Shown here piece after piece: positions 9,677 to 18,396 of a stretch of DNA of 48,509 nucleotides. Each line of letters begins with the position of its first letter. Positions within the stretch are counted from its first letter, which is position 1. A program made the position numbers and the translations under genes. Location: assembly GCA_903925975.1 (NCBI GenBank), contig CAIYHG010000079.1, positions 1 through 48,509 of the forward strand. Direction: 5' to 3'. This DNA comes from an uncultured Acidobacteriia bacterium. Its GTDB lineage: Bacteria; Acidobacteriota; Terriglobia; Bryobacterales; Bryobacteraceae. The notes below the pieces were generated by a model. The model did not search any database, had not been told where the DNA came from, and saw only the letters and a program-made list of their open reading frames with translations.

Positions 9677-12348
9677 GCGCCCTCCGCCAGTTCCGCCGCT
9701 TGGCGTGACTTCAAGCGGCACACGTCGCCGTAATCGCAGCGTTCGCAATTCTTCAAATCGGACGGCTCGGCGTCAATCCGGCCACTTCGGATTTCCGTGA
9801 CGGCCTGCGCCGCCCGCCGGGCCGCATCTTCCAGCCAGTTCTCCGGAATCGGTTTGCACTTGATTTTGCCGACCGCTTCGTTGCTCCAGCCCGCGTAGCA
9901 TACGCCCTTCTTCAGGCCGACGTAGAACATCCCGGCCGGCTGCAGGCCCTTCCTCTCAGCGGCGAGGGAGTAAAGCGGCGCCTGCAAAAGGTTGCCGTCG
10001 TCCAACTTCGCCTTTGCGCCATGGGCCGCGCTGTACTTGTAGTCGATGACGTACGCACAGCCATCGGGAGTCTTGTCGAGCCGGTCGATTCTCCCCACGA
10101 CTTCGAAATCGCCGAGCGCGTAGGCGAACTCTTGCTCGGCGGCGGATTCAAAGCCCCCGGGCCACTGTTCATCCGCGGCGAACTCGCACAGATCTTCGAG
10201 CATCGCAAGACGGAGGCGTTCCGCGTGATAGCCGGGCGGGACGCACAGTTCGTCCGCCTTCCGCCGGAAGATCTCTTCGAAGATCGCTCCGATATCGCCA
10301 TCGCCTCCCCGCCACGCCGCCAGGGTTTTGTGCACGATGCCGCCCTGCTCGCTGAAATCGAGCCGCTTCTCGGGGCGCGGGGGCCGCTCGCCAATCCGCA
10401 AGATATTGCCGGCAAGGTATTTGAATGGGCAGGCAAGGTACGCTTCCAGGCCCGTCGGCGACACCTTCGCCGTGCGCTCGCGCAAGAAAGCCAGCGTCCG
10501 GGACGAAACGGGCGCCGGCGCCGCCGGCGCCACGGGAGCGCGCGGGCGCGGCTTTACCGCTCGCGTCGTCTCCGGCGCGAGTTCCATGTCTTCAAGAAAG
10601 ATGGACGGCAGATTGCTCTCGCCGCGCGCATCGCACTCGGGGTAGGAGAGCGTCACGAGGCTCGTCCCCCTCGTCGCAGCCGCCTCAAACAGCGCGCGCT
10701 CGTCGCGCTCGAACTCGGCGGCGGTGCGCACGCGGATGCCCGCATCGTTCAGGCGGCAGCGGGCGCCTTCGGGGAAGAATGGGTCCTGGCGGTGAACCTG
10801 CGGAAACTGCTTTTCGATCATGCCGCAGATGAAGATCACCGGCAGGCTCCACTGGCGCGCTTCGGGCGCGCTGAGCACGTGGACCGCATTGCGCCGCCCG
10901 TCATTGAAGCGCAGCGGCTTCAACCGCAGCACGGATTCAAAGGCCTTCCAGAATTCCTCGATCCCGAGCGGACTCTCGCCGTCGAGCGCCTCCGCGGCTT
11001 CATCCAACGCTTCCTCGAACGCATCGAGTGCGGCAGCCTGGCCCCGCCATTCGAGCGCCCATTCGTGATCGGCGCCGTCCGCGGGACGCGCCGCCCGGAA
11101 CAGAGGACGCAGTTCGCGCATGCGAAGAGCCCAGTCTTTCGGCTCAAGCGCCAGCGCACGCCACTCCTCCAGCGCGGCCATCCGATCGATCTTGCGCAGC
11201 AATCGCCCCGCTTCGGTGGAGCGCGGCCGTCCCTTGTCCGCGATCAGCAGTCCCTTCAACCCGCCGATACCGGAATTCGGAATCTGCTTGCGCACGTCGA
11301 AATCGAAGGCGTCCATAACGGGCGAATCGGCGAAGCGTGGCGCCAGCCGAAGCGCCGCCAGCGCTTCCTCGTGGTCCCAGCCGCGCAACATCGCATCCAC
11401 GGCGCTTTTCAGGAAACGCACCACGGGATGCCGGTCGAGCCGCGAATCGAAATAGAACCGCGCCCGAACGCCGAAGCGCGCCAGCGTGGAGCGCAAGAGC
11501 GGCGCGTACGTCTCCGCCGAGCGAACGACGATGCCGATGTCGCGGAACTGCCTCCCCGCCGCTACCTGTTCGAGTATGCGCCGGGCGATGTCTTCGGCCT
11601 CACGCTCAATCGATGGCGCGCGGAACAGAACCGTGGCCGGAGCCGGGAGCTTTCGCGCGAGGCGTTCGACGCGTGAAGGAACCGGAGCGCGCGGAGCCAG
11701 GCGCAGATCCGGACCGGCAGTCAGAGTGAGCTCCGCGCGGCGGTCTAGCGCTGCGAGCACGCGCAACTCGGGGTCCGGCAGCGCGTGAAAACCATCCATC
11801 CAGATCGTCCGGATGGGGCCAAGACCTTCGGCATTGATGCGTTCGGCCGCAATTTCCAGCCGCCGGGCGCGGAGGCAGAGGCCGCGACGCGACAGTTCAC
11901 GGTCCACCTCGCGGTATACGTCAACAAACGCCGCCGACAACGGCGCATCGGGCAGCGACCTCGCGAGGCGCTCGCTATCGCAACCGGCCGAAGAGAACTC
12001 CTCCATTGTGCGCGCCAGCGACGCGCAAAACCCCGGCGTATCCGCCACGGCGGCGAATTCGGGACGATTCGCGCGGCGCGCGGCAGCTTCCACAATTAGA
12101 TACAAGACAGCGTCCGAAACCTGGCGCGCGTCGGCGGACCACTCCTCCAGAAATCCGGAAAGCGTCTGGATTACGCCGCGCCTGAGCACGAACCCCTCGC
12201 GCGCCATGCGGTTTTGAAGGTGCTGCGCCATCGTCGCCGTAGGGGCGAGAAGGCGCACGGATTCATCGCCCGAGCGCAAGGCGGCGCGCAACTCGTCAAG
12301 GACGAGGGCCGTCTTGCCAGAGCCCGCGGGACCGGTCACCAGGCGCAT
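9673..12348 (-). CDS. addB: AddB-type nuclease subunit
   Basis: Partner of AddA in end resection. The N-terminus has a Walker A (GPAGSGKTAL, residues 6-15) followed by an AddB/RecC-like UvrD-fold region without a clear Walker B, as expected for an AddB whose motor is not used for unwinding. The C-terminal RecB-type nuclease has VVGRIDRLDK and AYVIDYKYS, and the Fe-S staple cysteines are Cys640 (LACPFKYL) and Cys868, Cys871 and Cys877 (CERCDYGDVC). At 891 residues it is short for AddB (Bacillus about 1160). GAGGAT lies just before the ATG. The stop overlaps the addA start by four bases, which implies coupled translation. Confidence 0.87.
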   Translation of the reverse strand: MRLVTGPAGSGKTALVLDELRAALRSGDESVRLLAPTATMAQHLQNRMAREGFVLRRGVIQTLSGFLEEWSADARQVSDAVLYLIVEAAARRANRPEFAAVADTPGFCASLARTMEEFSSAGCDSERLARSLPDAPLSAAFVDVYREVDRELSRRGLCLRARRLEIAAERINAEGLGPIRTIWMDGFHALPDPELRVLAALDRRAELTLTAGPDLRLAPRAPVPSRVERLARKLPAPATVLFRAPSIEREAEDIARRILEQVAAGRQFRDIGIVVRSAETYAPLLRSTLARFGVRARFYFDSRLDRHPVVRFLKSAVDAMLRGWDHEEALAALRLAPRFADSPVMDAFDFDVRKQIPNSGIGGLKGLLIADKGRPRSTEAGRLLRKIDRMAALEEWRALALEPKDWALRMRELRPLFRAARPADGADHEWALEWRGQAAALDAFEEALDEAAEALDGESPLGIEEFWKAFESVLRLKPLRFNDGRRNAVHVLSAPEARQWSLPVIFICGMIEKQFPQVHRQDPFFPEGARCRLNDAGIRVRTAAEFERDERALFEAAATRGTSLVTLSYPECDARGESNLPSIFLEDMELAPETTRAVKPRPRAPVAPAAPAPVSSRTLAFLRERTAKVSPTGLEAYLACPFKYLAGNILRIGERPPRPEKRLDFSEQGGIVHKTLAAWRGGDGDIGAIFEEIFRRKADELCVPPGYHAERLRLAMLEDLCEFAADEQWPGGFESAAEQEFAYALGDFEVVGRIDRLDKTPDGCAYVIDYKYSAAHGAKAKLDDGNLLQAPLYSLAAERKGLQPAGMFYVGLKKGVCYAGWSNEAVGKIKCKPIPENWLEDAARRAAQAVTEIRSGRIDAEPSDLKNCERCDYGDVCRLKSRQAAELAEGA

Positions 12349-12426
12349 TGATCCTCAGTGTAACTCAGGCGAATAAAATGCGAAATGGGAGAACAATGCT
12401 CGCCGCCGTGAAACGCCGGGTTCGGG

Positions 12427-12726
12427 CTATAGTGCTTCCTGGGCCCGTAGCGTCATCACAACTTCGCCGATGCTGAGAACCGGAGAGCCTTCCACCTGGA
12501 ACGCGGCGGCAAAGCTGCCGGCCAGTTCCGACCGGCGGAACTTCGCCATGGCTTCCTCGGAATCCCAGACATAAACAGCTCCGTGCTCGCCGGTCTCCGG
12601 GAATTTCAGATAGTACTTCTGGACGAGACTCTTCATGGCCCGATAATGGGGGCTCCGCTCTTCAAACGTCTTCAGTACTTCCTGGTCGGTTAGCCTCGAC
12701 TTGAACCTGACAATCTGCGCAGTCAC
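12427..12726 (-). CDS. Small YdhR/ABM-like protein, possible mono-oxygenase fold
   Basis: A 99-residue cytoplasmic protein with the ferredoxin-like dimeric alpha-beta pattern of the YdhR and antibiotic-biosynthesis mono-oxygenase families: TAQIVRFKS at the start, a helix with HYRAMKSLVQKYYLKF, then GAVYVWDSEEAMAKF and the closing strand PVLSIGEVVMTL. Members of this fold bind small aromatic or heme-like ligands, but many have no known substrate, and none can be assigned here. The start is GTG at 12726. It lies 78 bases upstream of addB on the same strand and 120 bases from leuS, from which a large palindromic repeat separates it. It could be transcribed alone. Confidence 0.65.
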   Translation of the reverse strand: MTAQIVRFKSRLTDQEVLKTFEERSPHYRAMKSLVQKYYLKFPETGEHGAVYVWDSEEAMAKFRRSELAGSFAAAFQVEGSPVLSIGEVVMTLRAQEAL

Positions 12727-12762
12727 TTCCGTTTGCCTCGCTTTGGTTTCGCTTCTCCGCCG

Positions 12763-12837
12763 TGGTGGGGCATGCTTTAGCTTGCCCTTGATCCATGAAA
12801 GAAAACACTGACGGGCAAGCTAAAGCATGCCCCACCA
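12763..12837. repeat. Perfect 25-bp inverted repeat element after leuS
   Basis: The arms 12763-12787 and 12813-12837 are perfect reverse complements of 25 bases, separated by a 25-base loop. Each arm contains GTGGGGCATGCTTTAGCTTG. The element starts nine bases past the leuS stop and ends near the start of the YdhR-like gene. A near-identical half (one base different over 23) is found at 25605-25631, upstream of cydA, so this is a dispersed element rather than a simple terminator, though the transcript would certainly fold here. The ends also resemble those of the element in actE. Confidence 0.85.
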
Positions 12838-12845
12838 ACACTCGG

Positions 12846-15284
12846 TTACTTCACTACTATATTGACCAGTTTATCCGGCACGGCGATGGCCTTGACGATC
12901 TGCTTGCCCTCTAGCAGCGGCTTCACTTTTTCGTCTTCTTTGGCGCGCGCGATCAGCTCTTCCTGCGGCGTCCCGAACGGGGCGGACATGCGGGCGCGCA
13001 GTTTGCCGTTTACCTGGATGACGATTTCCGCTTCGTCTTCTTTGGCCAGTTCTCGATCGAATGCCGGCCAGCACTGGCGGAACACGGGGCCCTGCTTGCC
13101 GGCTTCATCCCAGATTTCCTGGGCGAGGTAGGGCGCGAAGGGCGCGAGCATGAGCGCCAGTTTCTCAATTACTTCGGCCGCGGCAGCGCCCGAGAGATTC
13201 TCTTCCTCGGCGTAGAGCACGTTCACCAGTTCCATGATGGAAGCGATGCACGTATTGAAGTGCCAGCGCGTTTCGAAATCGTCGGTGATCTTGCGGACGG
13301 TCTGGTGCAGCTTGCGCAGAACCTTGCGGTCGGAAGCGCCGTTCTCGGAAATCTTACCGGCGTTCCTGGTGACGAAGCGGTACACGCGGCCCAGGAAGCG
13401 GTAGATGCCTTCGGCGCCCTCGACGCGCCAATCGACTTCCTTTTCGGGCGGCGCGGCAAAGAGCACGAACATGCGCGCGGTATCCGCCCCGAACTTCTCG
13501 GCCAGCATATCCGCGCCCACCACGTTGCCCTTCGATTTCGACATCTTCGTGCCTTCGGCGATCACCATGCCCTGCGTGAACAGGCGCCGCGTGGGCTCGT
13601 TGTTCTTGATCAGCCCGATATCGCGCATCATCTTGGTGAAGAAGCGCGAGTAGATCAGGTGCAGAATGGCGTGCTCGACTCCGCCGATGTACTGATCGAT
13701 CTCGAACCAATACGCGATCTTGGCCGGGTCGAACGGCATATCGCTATTGCGCGCATCGCAGTAGCGGTAGAAGTACCACGACGAATCGATGAACGTATCC
13801 ATCGTATCCGTCTCGCGCCGCGCGGGCGCGCCACATTGCGGGCATGCCACGTTCACGAAATCCGGCACGTTTTCGAGAGGCGAGCGGCCGGTTCCGGTGA
13901 TCTCCACGTTCAGCGGCAGCAGCACCGGCAGTTGATTCTCGGGAACCGGAACGATATCGCATTTAGCGCAATGGATCACCGGGATCGGCGTGCCCCAATA
14001 GCGCTGGCGCGAGATGCCCCAGTCCTTGATGCGGAACGTGATCGCGGCCTTGCCGAAGCCGTTCTGCTCGGCGTACTCCGCCATCTGGCGGCGGGCATCC
14101 TCGCTCGGCAGCCCGGACCACTGGCCCGTATTCTCCGCGACGCCGTATTCCGTGAACGCTTCCTTCATGCCGGGTTCGACGGCGAGCGCGCCATCCACCG
14201 GGCGGATCACCGGACGCACGGCGATCGCGTACTTGCGGCAGAACTCGAAATCGCGCTCGTCGTGCGCGGGCACGGCCATGATGGCGCCCGTGCCGTAGCC
14301 CATCAGCACGAAGTTCGCAATCCAAATGGGGACTTCTTCGCCGCTGTACGGGTTGCGCGCATAGTGGCCGGTGAAGTGGCCTTCCTTATCGATATCGCCG
14401 GGGTCGCGTCCCGCGCGCGCATCCACCATCGCTTTGGCGCGCGCCTTGCCTTCGGCATCGAGCAGTTGCTGCGCGAGCGGATGCTCGGGCGCGAGGATCA
14501 GGCACGTGGCGCCGTAAATCGTATCGACGCGCGTGGTGAACACGCGAATCGGCGTATCCGTGCCGGCGAGCGTGAAATCGATCTCGGCGCCTTCGGAGCG
14601 GCCGATCCAATTGCGCTGCATGGTGAGCACGCGCTCGGGCCAGCCGCCTTCCAGGCGCGCCATGTCGCTCAGTAATTCATCGGCGTAGGCGGTGATCTTG
14701 AGGAACCATTGTTCGAGCGCGCGCTGCTCAACGGCCGTATCGTCGTGGCGCCAGCAGCAGCCTTCCACCACCTGCTCATTCGCGAGCACGGTGGCGCACT
14801 TCGGGCACCAGTTGACCAGCGCCTTCTTGCGATAGGCCAGCCCGCGCTCCAGCATCTTGAGGAAGAACCACTGGTTCCAGCGGTAATACTCGGGCTCGCA
14901 GGTGGAAACTTCGCGGTCCCAATCGTAGCTGAAGGCGAAGCGCCGGTGCGTCTTCTTCATTGCCGCGATATTCTGCAGGGTCCACTCGCGCGGCGTACGC
15001 TTGTTGGCGATGGCGGCGTTCTCGGCGGGCAGGCCGAACGCGTCCCATCCCATGGGGTGCAAAACGTTGAACCCGCGCATCCACTTGTACCGCGCCAGGG
15101 CGTCGCCGATGGAGTAGTTCCGGATGTGGCCGATATGCAGCGTGCCGCTCGGGTAGGGCAGCATTTCAAGCACGTAGAACTTGGGTTTTGCCGTGTTCTC
15201 TTCGGCTTTGTAGAAGTCGGCGTCCTGCCAACTCTCGAACCACTTCAATTCAATCTGGCGATGGTCGTATGGCTTTTCGGGCAT
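12846..15284 (-). CDS. leuS: Leucyl-tRNA synthetase
   Basis: Charges tRNA-Leu with leucine. Class I signatures are intact: HIGH at residues 50-53 (SGTLHIGH) and KMSKS at 580-584. A zinc-type pair is seen in NWCPKC, and the CP1 editing domain between them carries the TRVDTIYGAT block and VPAHDERD. The C-terminal anticodon-binding region ends with VIQVNGKLRARM and the usual KxIxVPxKLVNIVV tail. At 812 residues it is a standard bacterial-type LeuS. It is followed at once by the palindromic element at 12763-12837. The 286-base gap upstream holds a direct-repeat element and the terminator of the next gene, so leuS is probably transcribed alone. Confidence 0.98.
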   Translation of the reverse strand: MPEKPYDHRQIELKWFESWQDADFYKAEENTAKPKFYVLEMLPYPSGTLHIGHIRNYSIGDALARYKWMRGFNVLHPMGWDAFGLPAENAAIANKRTPREWTLQNIAAMKKTHRRFAFSYDWDREVSTCEPEYYRWNQWFFLKMLERGLAYRKKALVNWCPKCATVLANEQVVEGCCWRHDDTAVEQRALEQWFLKITAYADELLSDMARLEGGWPERVLTMQRNWIGRSEGAEIDFTLAGTDTPIRVFTTRVDTIYGATCLILAPEHPLAQQLLDAEGKARAKAMVDARAGRDPGDIDKEGHFTGHYARNPYSGEEVPIWIANFVLMGYGTGAIMAVPAHDERDFEFCRKYAIAVRPVIRPVDGALAVEPGMKEAFTEYGVAENTGQWSGLPSEDARRQMAEYAEQNGFGKAAITFRIKDWGISRQRYWGTPIPVIHCAKCDIVPVPENQLPVLLPLNVEITGTGRSPLENVPDFVNVACPQCGAPARRETDTMDTFIDSSWYFYRYCDARNSDMPFDPAKIAYWFEIDQYIGGVEHAILHLIYSRFFTKMMRDIGLIKNNEPTRRLFTQGMVIAEGTKMSKSKGNVVGADMLAEKFGADTARMFVLFAAPPEKEVDWRVEGAEGIYRFLGRVYRFVTRNAGKISENGASDRKVLRKLHQTVRKITDDFETRWHFNTCIASIMELVNVLYAEEENLSGAAAAEVIEKLALMLAPFAPYLAQEIWDEAGKQGPVFRQCWPAFDRELAKEDEAEIVIQVNGKLRARMSAPFGTPQEELIARAKEDEKVKPLLEGKQIVKAIAVPDKLVNIVVK

Positions 15285-15393
15285 ATTGCTGTTCTTTGGG
15301 GGTAGAACACCATCGTAACAGCTACGGCATTGGATGGGCTTATCGCAGAGACGCGGATGACTCCCGAGGCGGTGGCGTGCCTGTGGGCTTCCT

Positions 15394-15473
15394 TTGACGC
15401 GGAGACGCGGAGATTAAAGGCAGAGAACAATGGGGTTCAAAGTCAAAACCTGAGAGCGCGGAGGAAGCGGAGA
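15394..15473. repeat. CGCGGAG-rich dispersed repeat upstream of leuS
   Basis: TTGACGCGGAGACGCGGAGA at 15394-15413 and GCGCGGAGGAAGCGGAGA at about 15456-15473 bracket a short spacer. The same two blocks in the same order flank a spacer at 48204-48309. A related CGCAGAGACGCGGA stands at 15344-15357. No coding capacity is seen. Together with the terminator at 15533-15556 it fills the 15285-15570 gap. Confidence 0.6.
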
Positions 15474-15532
15474 TAACGCGCGATCCTCTGCTGGAAGATG
15501 AATTCGGCGCCTTTTCCTATGACGCCTTCTTG

Positions 15533-15556
15533 AAGGGCGCGCTTGCGCGCGCCCTT
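15533..15556 (-). terminator. Hairpin after the tryptophanase-like gene
   Basis: AAGGGCGCGC (15533-15542) and GCGCGCCCTT (15547-15556) form a perfect 10-bp stem with a TTGC loop, 14 bases past the stop of the minus-strand lyase gene. The arms run A-rich to T-rich at the ends, as in intrinsic terminators, but no long T-tract follows. Confidence 0.65.
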
Positions 15557-15570
15557 CTGTCAGAGGGCGC

Positions 15571-17016
15571 CTAGCACTCGGGGCCGAAGTCTTTTTCGAA
15601 TGCGGCGGCGAGGTCGGCGCCCCAGGTTCCCTTGGGGTGCATCTTGCCGGCGAAGAAACGAAGGACGGGGGGCTCTTCGTAGAATTCCAGACCGCCTATC
15701 ATCTTGCGGTGGTCGTAGAGCCACTTCAGACGATCGGCGGCGTATTGAAAATGCGACATGGTGAAGACGCGGCGCGGAACGGCGAGGCGCACGAGTTCCA
15801 TATCGGCGGGTACGTCGTTGCCGGCTTGGTCGCGGTCCATCGAAACGGAGCCGCGTTCCATGCCGCGAATGCCCGAAGTGAGGTACACGGCTGCCGAAAG
15901 CGCGCCGGCGGGGTACTCGCACTGCGGAACGTGATCGATGAAGCGCATGGCGTCAACGTGGGCGGCAAGTCCCCCCGCGGGCGTTACGACGGGAACTCCC
16001 TTCGATTGCAGCAGGGTGACGAAATACTTGATGGCGTCGGCGGAGGATCCGGCGACTTCGAGTTCCGTCATCTCACGCATGCCCACGGCCATCGCCTCCA
16101 CTTCCTTCGACGACATGCCGCCGTAGGTGAAGAAGCCTTCGTAAACGGGCAGCCACGGGCGGATGGCTTCGTGGAGATCTTTGCGGTTGGTGGCGATCAT
16201 GCCGCCGCGCACGCTGCAGCTCTTGCGCCCCGAAAGGTAGCACAGGTCGGCAACGGCCATGATTTCGCGGATGATGTCGCGAATGGAAGCGTTCTCGTAT
16301 CCGGCCTCACGCTGCCGGATGAAGTACGCGTTCTCCGAAATCAGGCTGCCATCCACCACGAGGAAGATCCCCATGGGCTCGATGAGGGCTTTGACGTCCT
16401 TCAGGTTCTGGAGAGAGAACGGCTGGCCGCCGATGAGGTTGGTGGTGGCCTCCATGCGGACGAACGAGACGTTTGCGGGGCCGGCCTTCTCGATGGCGTC
16501 GCGAAGGCGGTTCAAATCCATGTTGCCCTTGAAGGGACACGAACTCTCGGGCTTCAAAGCCTCGGGGCCATAGAGTTCCAGAACTTTCCCGCCGGCAAGG
16601 TCAAAGTGCGCCTTGGTGGTGGTGAAGTGGTAGTTCATCGGGATGATTTGGCCGGGCTTGACGAATGTTTTCGCCAGCAGGTGTTCGGCAGCGCGTCCCT
16701 GATGGACCGGCAGCACATACTCGTAGCCAAAGATATCCTTAACTGCGTCGGCAAGCTTGTAGAAGCTTTCCGACCCGGCATAGGCATCGTCGGCCTGCAT
16801 CATGGCCGCCAACTGATTGTCGGTCATGGCATTCGTGCCGCTGTCAGTCAGCATGTCCAGAAAGATGTCGCGGGTGCGCAAAAGGAAAGTGTTGTAGCCG
16901 GCGTCCTCGATAGCCCGGAGCCTGTCGCGAACCGGGGCCAGCCGTGTCTTTTGCACAATGCGAATCTTGTGCATTTCGATTGGGATTTCAGTGCCGTCGG
17001 ATAAACGTATGCTCAT
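15571..17016 (-). CDS. Divergent tryptophanase / tyrosine phenol-lyase family enzyme
   Basis: PLP enzyme of the beta-eliminating lyase group, full length at 481 residues. Family blocks are easy to see: LLTDSGTNAM-type start (LTDSGTNAMT, 56-65), AYAGSESFY (Tyr79), HQGRAAEH (105-112), SGRKSC with the Schiff-base Lys265, GFFTYGGM, and the C-terminal LVRLAVPRRVFTMSHF with the substrate-carboxylate Arg. Tryptophanase and tyrosine phenol-lyase have a PLP-site Asp followed three residues later by Arg; here the block reads VDGSLISENAYF, so Asp222 is kept but the Arg is Leu225. Tryptophan, tyrosine or another amino acid could be the substrate, and I cannot choose. No permease or leader peptide of the tna type lies next to it; the gene appears monocistronic, divergent from the aldo/keto reductase gene. 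Confidence 0.8.
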   Translation of the reverse strand: MSIRLSDGTEIPIEMHKIRIVQKTRLAPVRDRLRAIEDAGYNTFLLRTRDIFLDMLTDSGTNAMTDNQLAAMMQADDAYAGSESFYKLADAVKDIFGYEYVLPVHQGRAAEHLLAKTFVKPGQIIPMNYHFTTTKAHFDLAGGKVLELYGPEALKPESSCPFKGNMDLNRLRDAIEKAGPANVSFVRMEATTNLIGGQPFSLQNLKDVKALIEPMGIFLVVDGSLISENAYFIRQREAGYENASIRDIIREIMAVADLCYLSGRKSCSVRGGMIATNRKDLHEAIRPWLPVYEGFFTYGGMSSKEVEAMAVGMREMTELEVAGSSADAIKYFVTLLQSKGVPVVTPAGGLAAHVDAMRFIDHVPQCEYPAGALSAAVYLTSGIRGMERGSVSMDRDQAGNDVPADMELVRLAVPRRVFTMSHFQYAADRLKWLYDHRKMIGGLEFYEEPPVLRFFAGKMHPKGTWGADLAAAFEKDFGPEC

Positions 17017-17177
17017 AGTAGTGGGGAGTGCTCGGGAAGCATTTTAAGAGTTTCAGATTCGGTAACCCGCATTATAACCACAGGTCAATCGCGTCGCGGG
17101 CAAAAAAGGCGCACCACTCGCGAGTGTACACGGGCGGTCCGTGGCGGCGTAATCAGCCGGCAAACTCATTAGCTAGA

Positions 17178-18173
17178 ATGGGACTGATGCTAAAACGGAA
17201 ACTTGGCGACGGGCTCAGTGTTTCGATTCTCGGGCTAGGCTGCATGGGCATGTCCGAGTTTTACGGGCCCGGAGACGATGCGCAATCGTTCGCGGTAATC
17301 CACAGGGCGATCGACCTGGGCGTGGACTTCCTGGATTCGTCGGATATCTATGGAAACGGCCACAATGAGGAACTCATTGGACGCGCGCTCAGGGGACGGC
17401 GCGATCGGGCCATTGTCGCGACCAAGTTCGGCAACGTGCGCAAACCGACGGGCGAGTTCATCGGGGTCAACGGCCGCCCGGAATACGTCAAGGCCTGCTG
17501 CGACGCCAGTCTGAAGCGCCTGGGGATGGACACGATCGACTTGTACTACCAGCACCGGGTGGACCCGGACACGCCAATAGAGGACACGGTGGGCGCGATG
17601 GCGGATCTGGTGCGGGCCGGAAAGGTCCGGCATATCGGGCTATCGGAAGCGGCTCCGGAGACGCTGCGGCGCGCGTGCGCGGTGTACCCTATTGCCGCGC
17701 TGCAAACCGAATATTCCCTGTGGACGCGCGACGTGGAGCAGGGCATGCTGGCGACTTGCCGCGAGTTGGGCGTCGGATTCGTGGCTTACAGCCCGCTAGG
17801 GCGCGGTTTCCTGACGGGGCGGTTCCAGAAGACGGAAGATTTCGCGGAAAAAGGCGATATCCGGCGCACGGGTCCGCGGTTTAGCGGCGATAATCTGGAG
17901 CGCAACCTGCGTCTGGTGGAGCAGGTGAAGGAGATGGCCGAAAAGAAGCGCTGCACGCCGGCGCAGCTTGCGCTGGCATGGGTGCTAGCGCAGGGCCACG
18001 ATATCGTTCCAATTCCCGGAACCAGGCGGGTCCGCTATCTCGAAGAGAACTTGAATGCGCTCGGAGTGCGCCTTTCGGGCGAGGACAAGAGCGCCCTTGC
18101 CGAAGCATTTCCGCCGGGAGTAACGGCCGGGGACCGCTACCCCGCCCCGGGAATGAAGATGCTCAACCATTAG
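17178..18173 (+). CDS. Aldo/keto reductase
   Basis: NADPH-dependent oxidoreductase of the YajO/IolS-like aldo/keto reductase branch, about 331 residues. The catalytic tetrad is present: Asp53 and Tyr58 in [11 protein letters not shown], Lys83 in VATKFGN and His126 in YYQHRVD. The pyridine-nucleotide site shows [13 protein letters not shown] and the late [15 protein letters not shown] start it at the ATG at 17178; a second in-frame ATG at 17187 (MLKRKLGDG) is equally possible, while a longer frame back to 17028 codes for an unlikely low-complexity leader. The substrate cannot be told; many relatives act on small aldehydes. Its end overlaps by 11 bases the end of the minus-strand ribbon-helix-helix gene, so the two converge. 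Confidence 0.93.
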   Translation: MGLMLKRKLGDGLSVSILGLGCMGMSEFYGPGDDAQSFAVIHRAIDLGVDFLDSSDIYGNGHNEELIGRALRGRRDRAIVATKFGNVRKPTGEFIGVNGRPEYVKACCDASLKRLGMDTIDLYYQHRVDPDTPIEDTVGAMADLVRAGKVRHIGLSEAAPETLRRACAVYPIAALQTEYSLWTRDVEQGMLATCRELGVGFVAYSPLGRGFLTGRFQKTEDFAEKGDIRRTGPRFSGDNLERNLRLVEQVKEMAEKKRCTPAQLALAWVLAQGHDIVPIPGTRRVRYLEENLNALGVRLSGEDKSALAEAFPPGVTAGDRYPAPGMKMLNH

Positions 18174-18390
18174 CGGGAGCTATGGCCTGGCGATCCAGGC
18201 GCTCCAGGTAATCTACAGCGGCTTCCCGCAGGATCGCCGAGAGCAGTTGATTCGGCAGATTCGCGATCTTGCGGCGCGCCGATTCGCGCACCAGCCGTTC
18301 GTAAACCGAAGGAGGGAGCGTCACTGTGAGCCTGCGAAAATCGCTCTTCTCTCCGTGCGGCGGATTTGGATTGACGCTGAACTGTTCCAT
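18163..18390 (-). CDS. Ribbon-helix-helix (CopG/Arc-like) protein
   Basis: A 75-residue protein with a single RHH-like unit: the strand [15 protein letters not shown] followed by two helices ending DYLERLD. Such proteins bind DNA as dimers and often act as small repressors or antitoxins. No toxin gene is adjacent, so a plain regulator is more likely. AGGGTGA sits eight bases before the ATG. It begins six bases after the antiporter stop and so is the last gene of the glnK-amt-antiporter run, and may control it; that is inference from position only. Confidence 0.6.
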   Translation of the reverse strand: MEQFSVNPNPPHGEKSDFRRLTVTLPPSVYERLVRESARRKIANLPNQLLSAILREAAVDYLERLDRQAIAPANG

Positions 18391-18396
18391 GGATGC

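Noticed and set aside
17028-17177. N-terminal extension of the aldo/keto reductase
   Set aside because: It is basic and of odd composition, and the family begins at MLKRKLG; the upstream part is the leader region.
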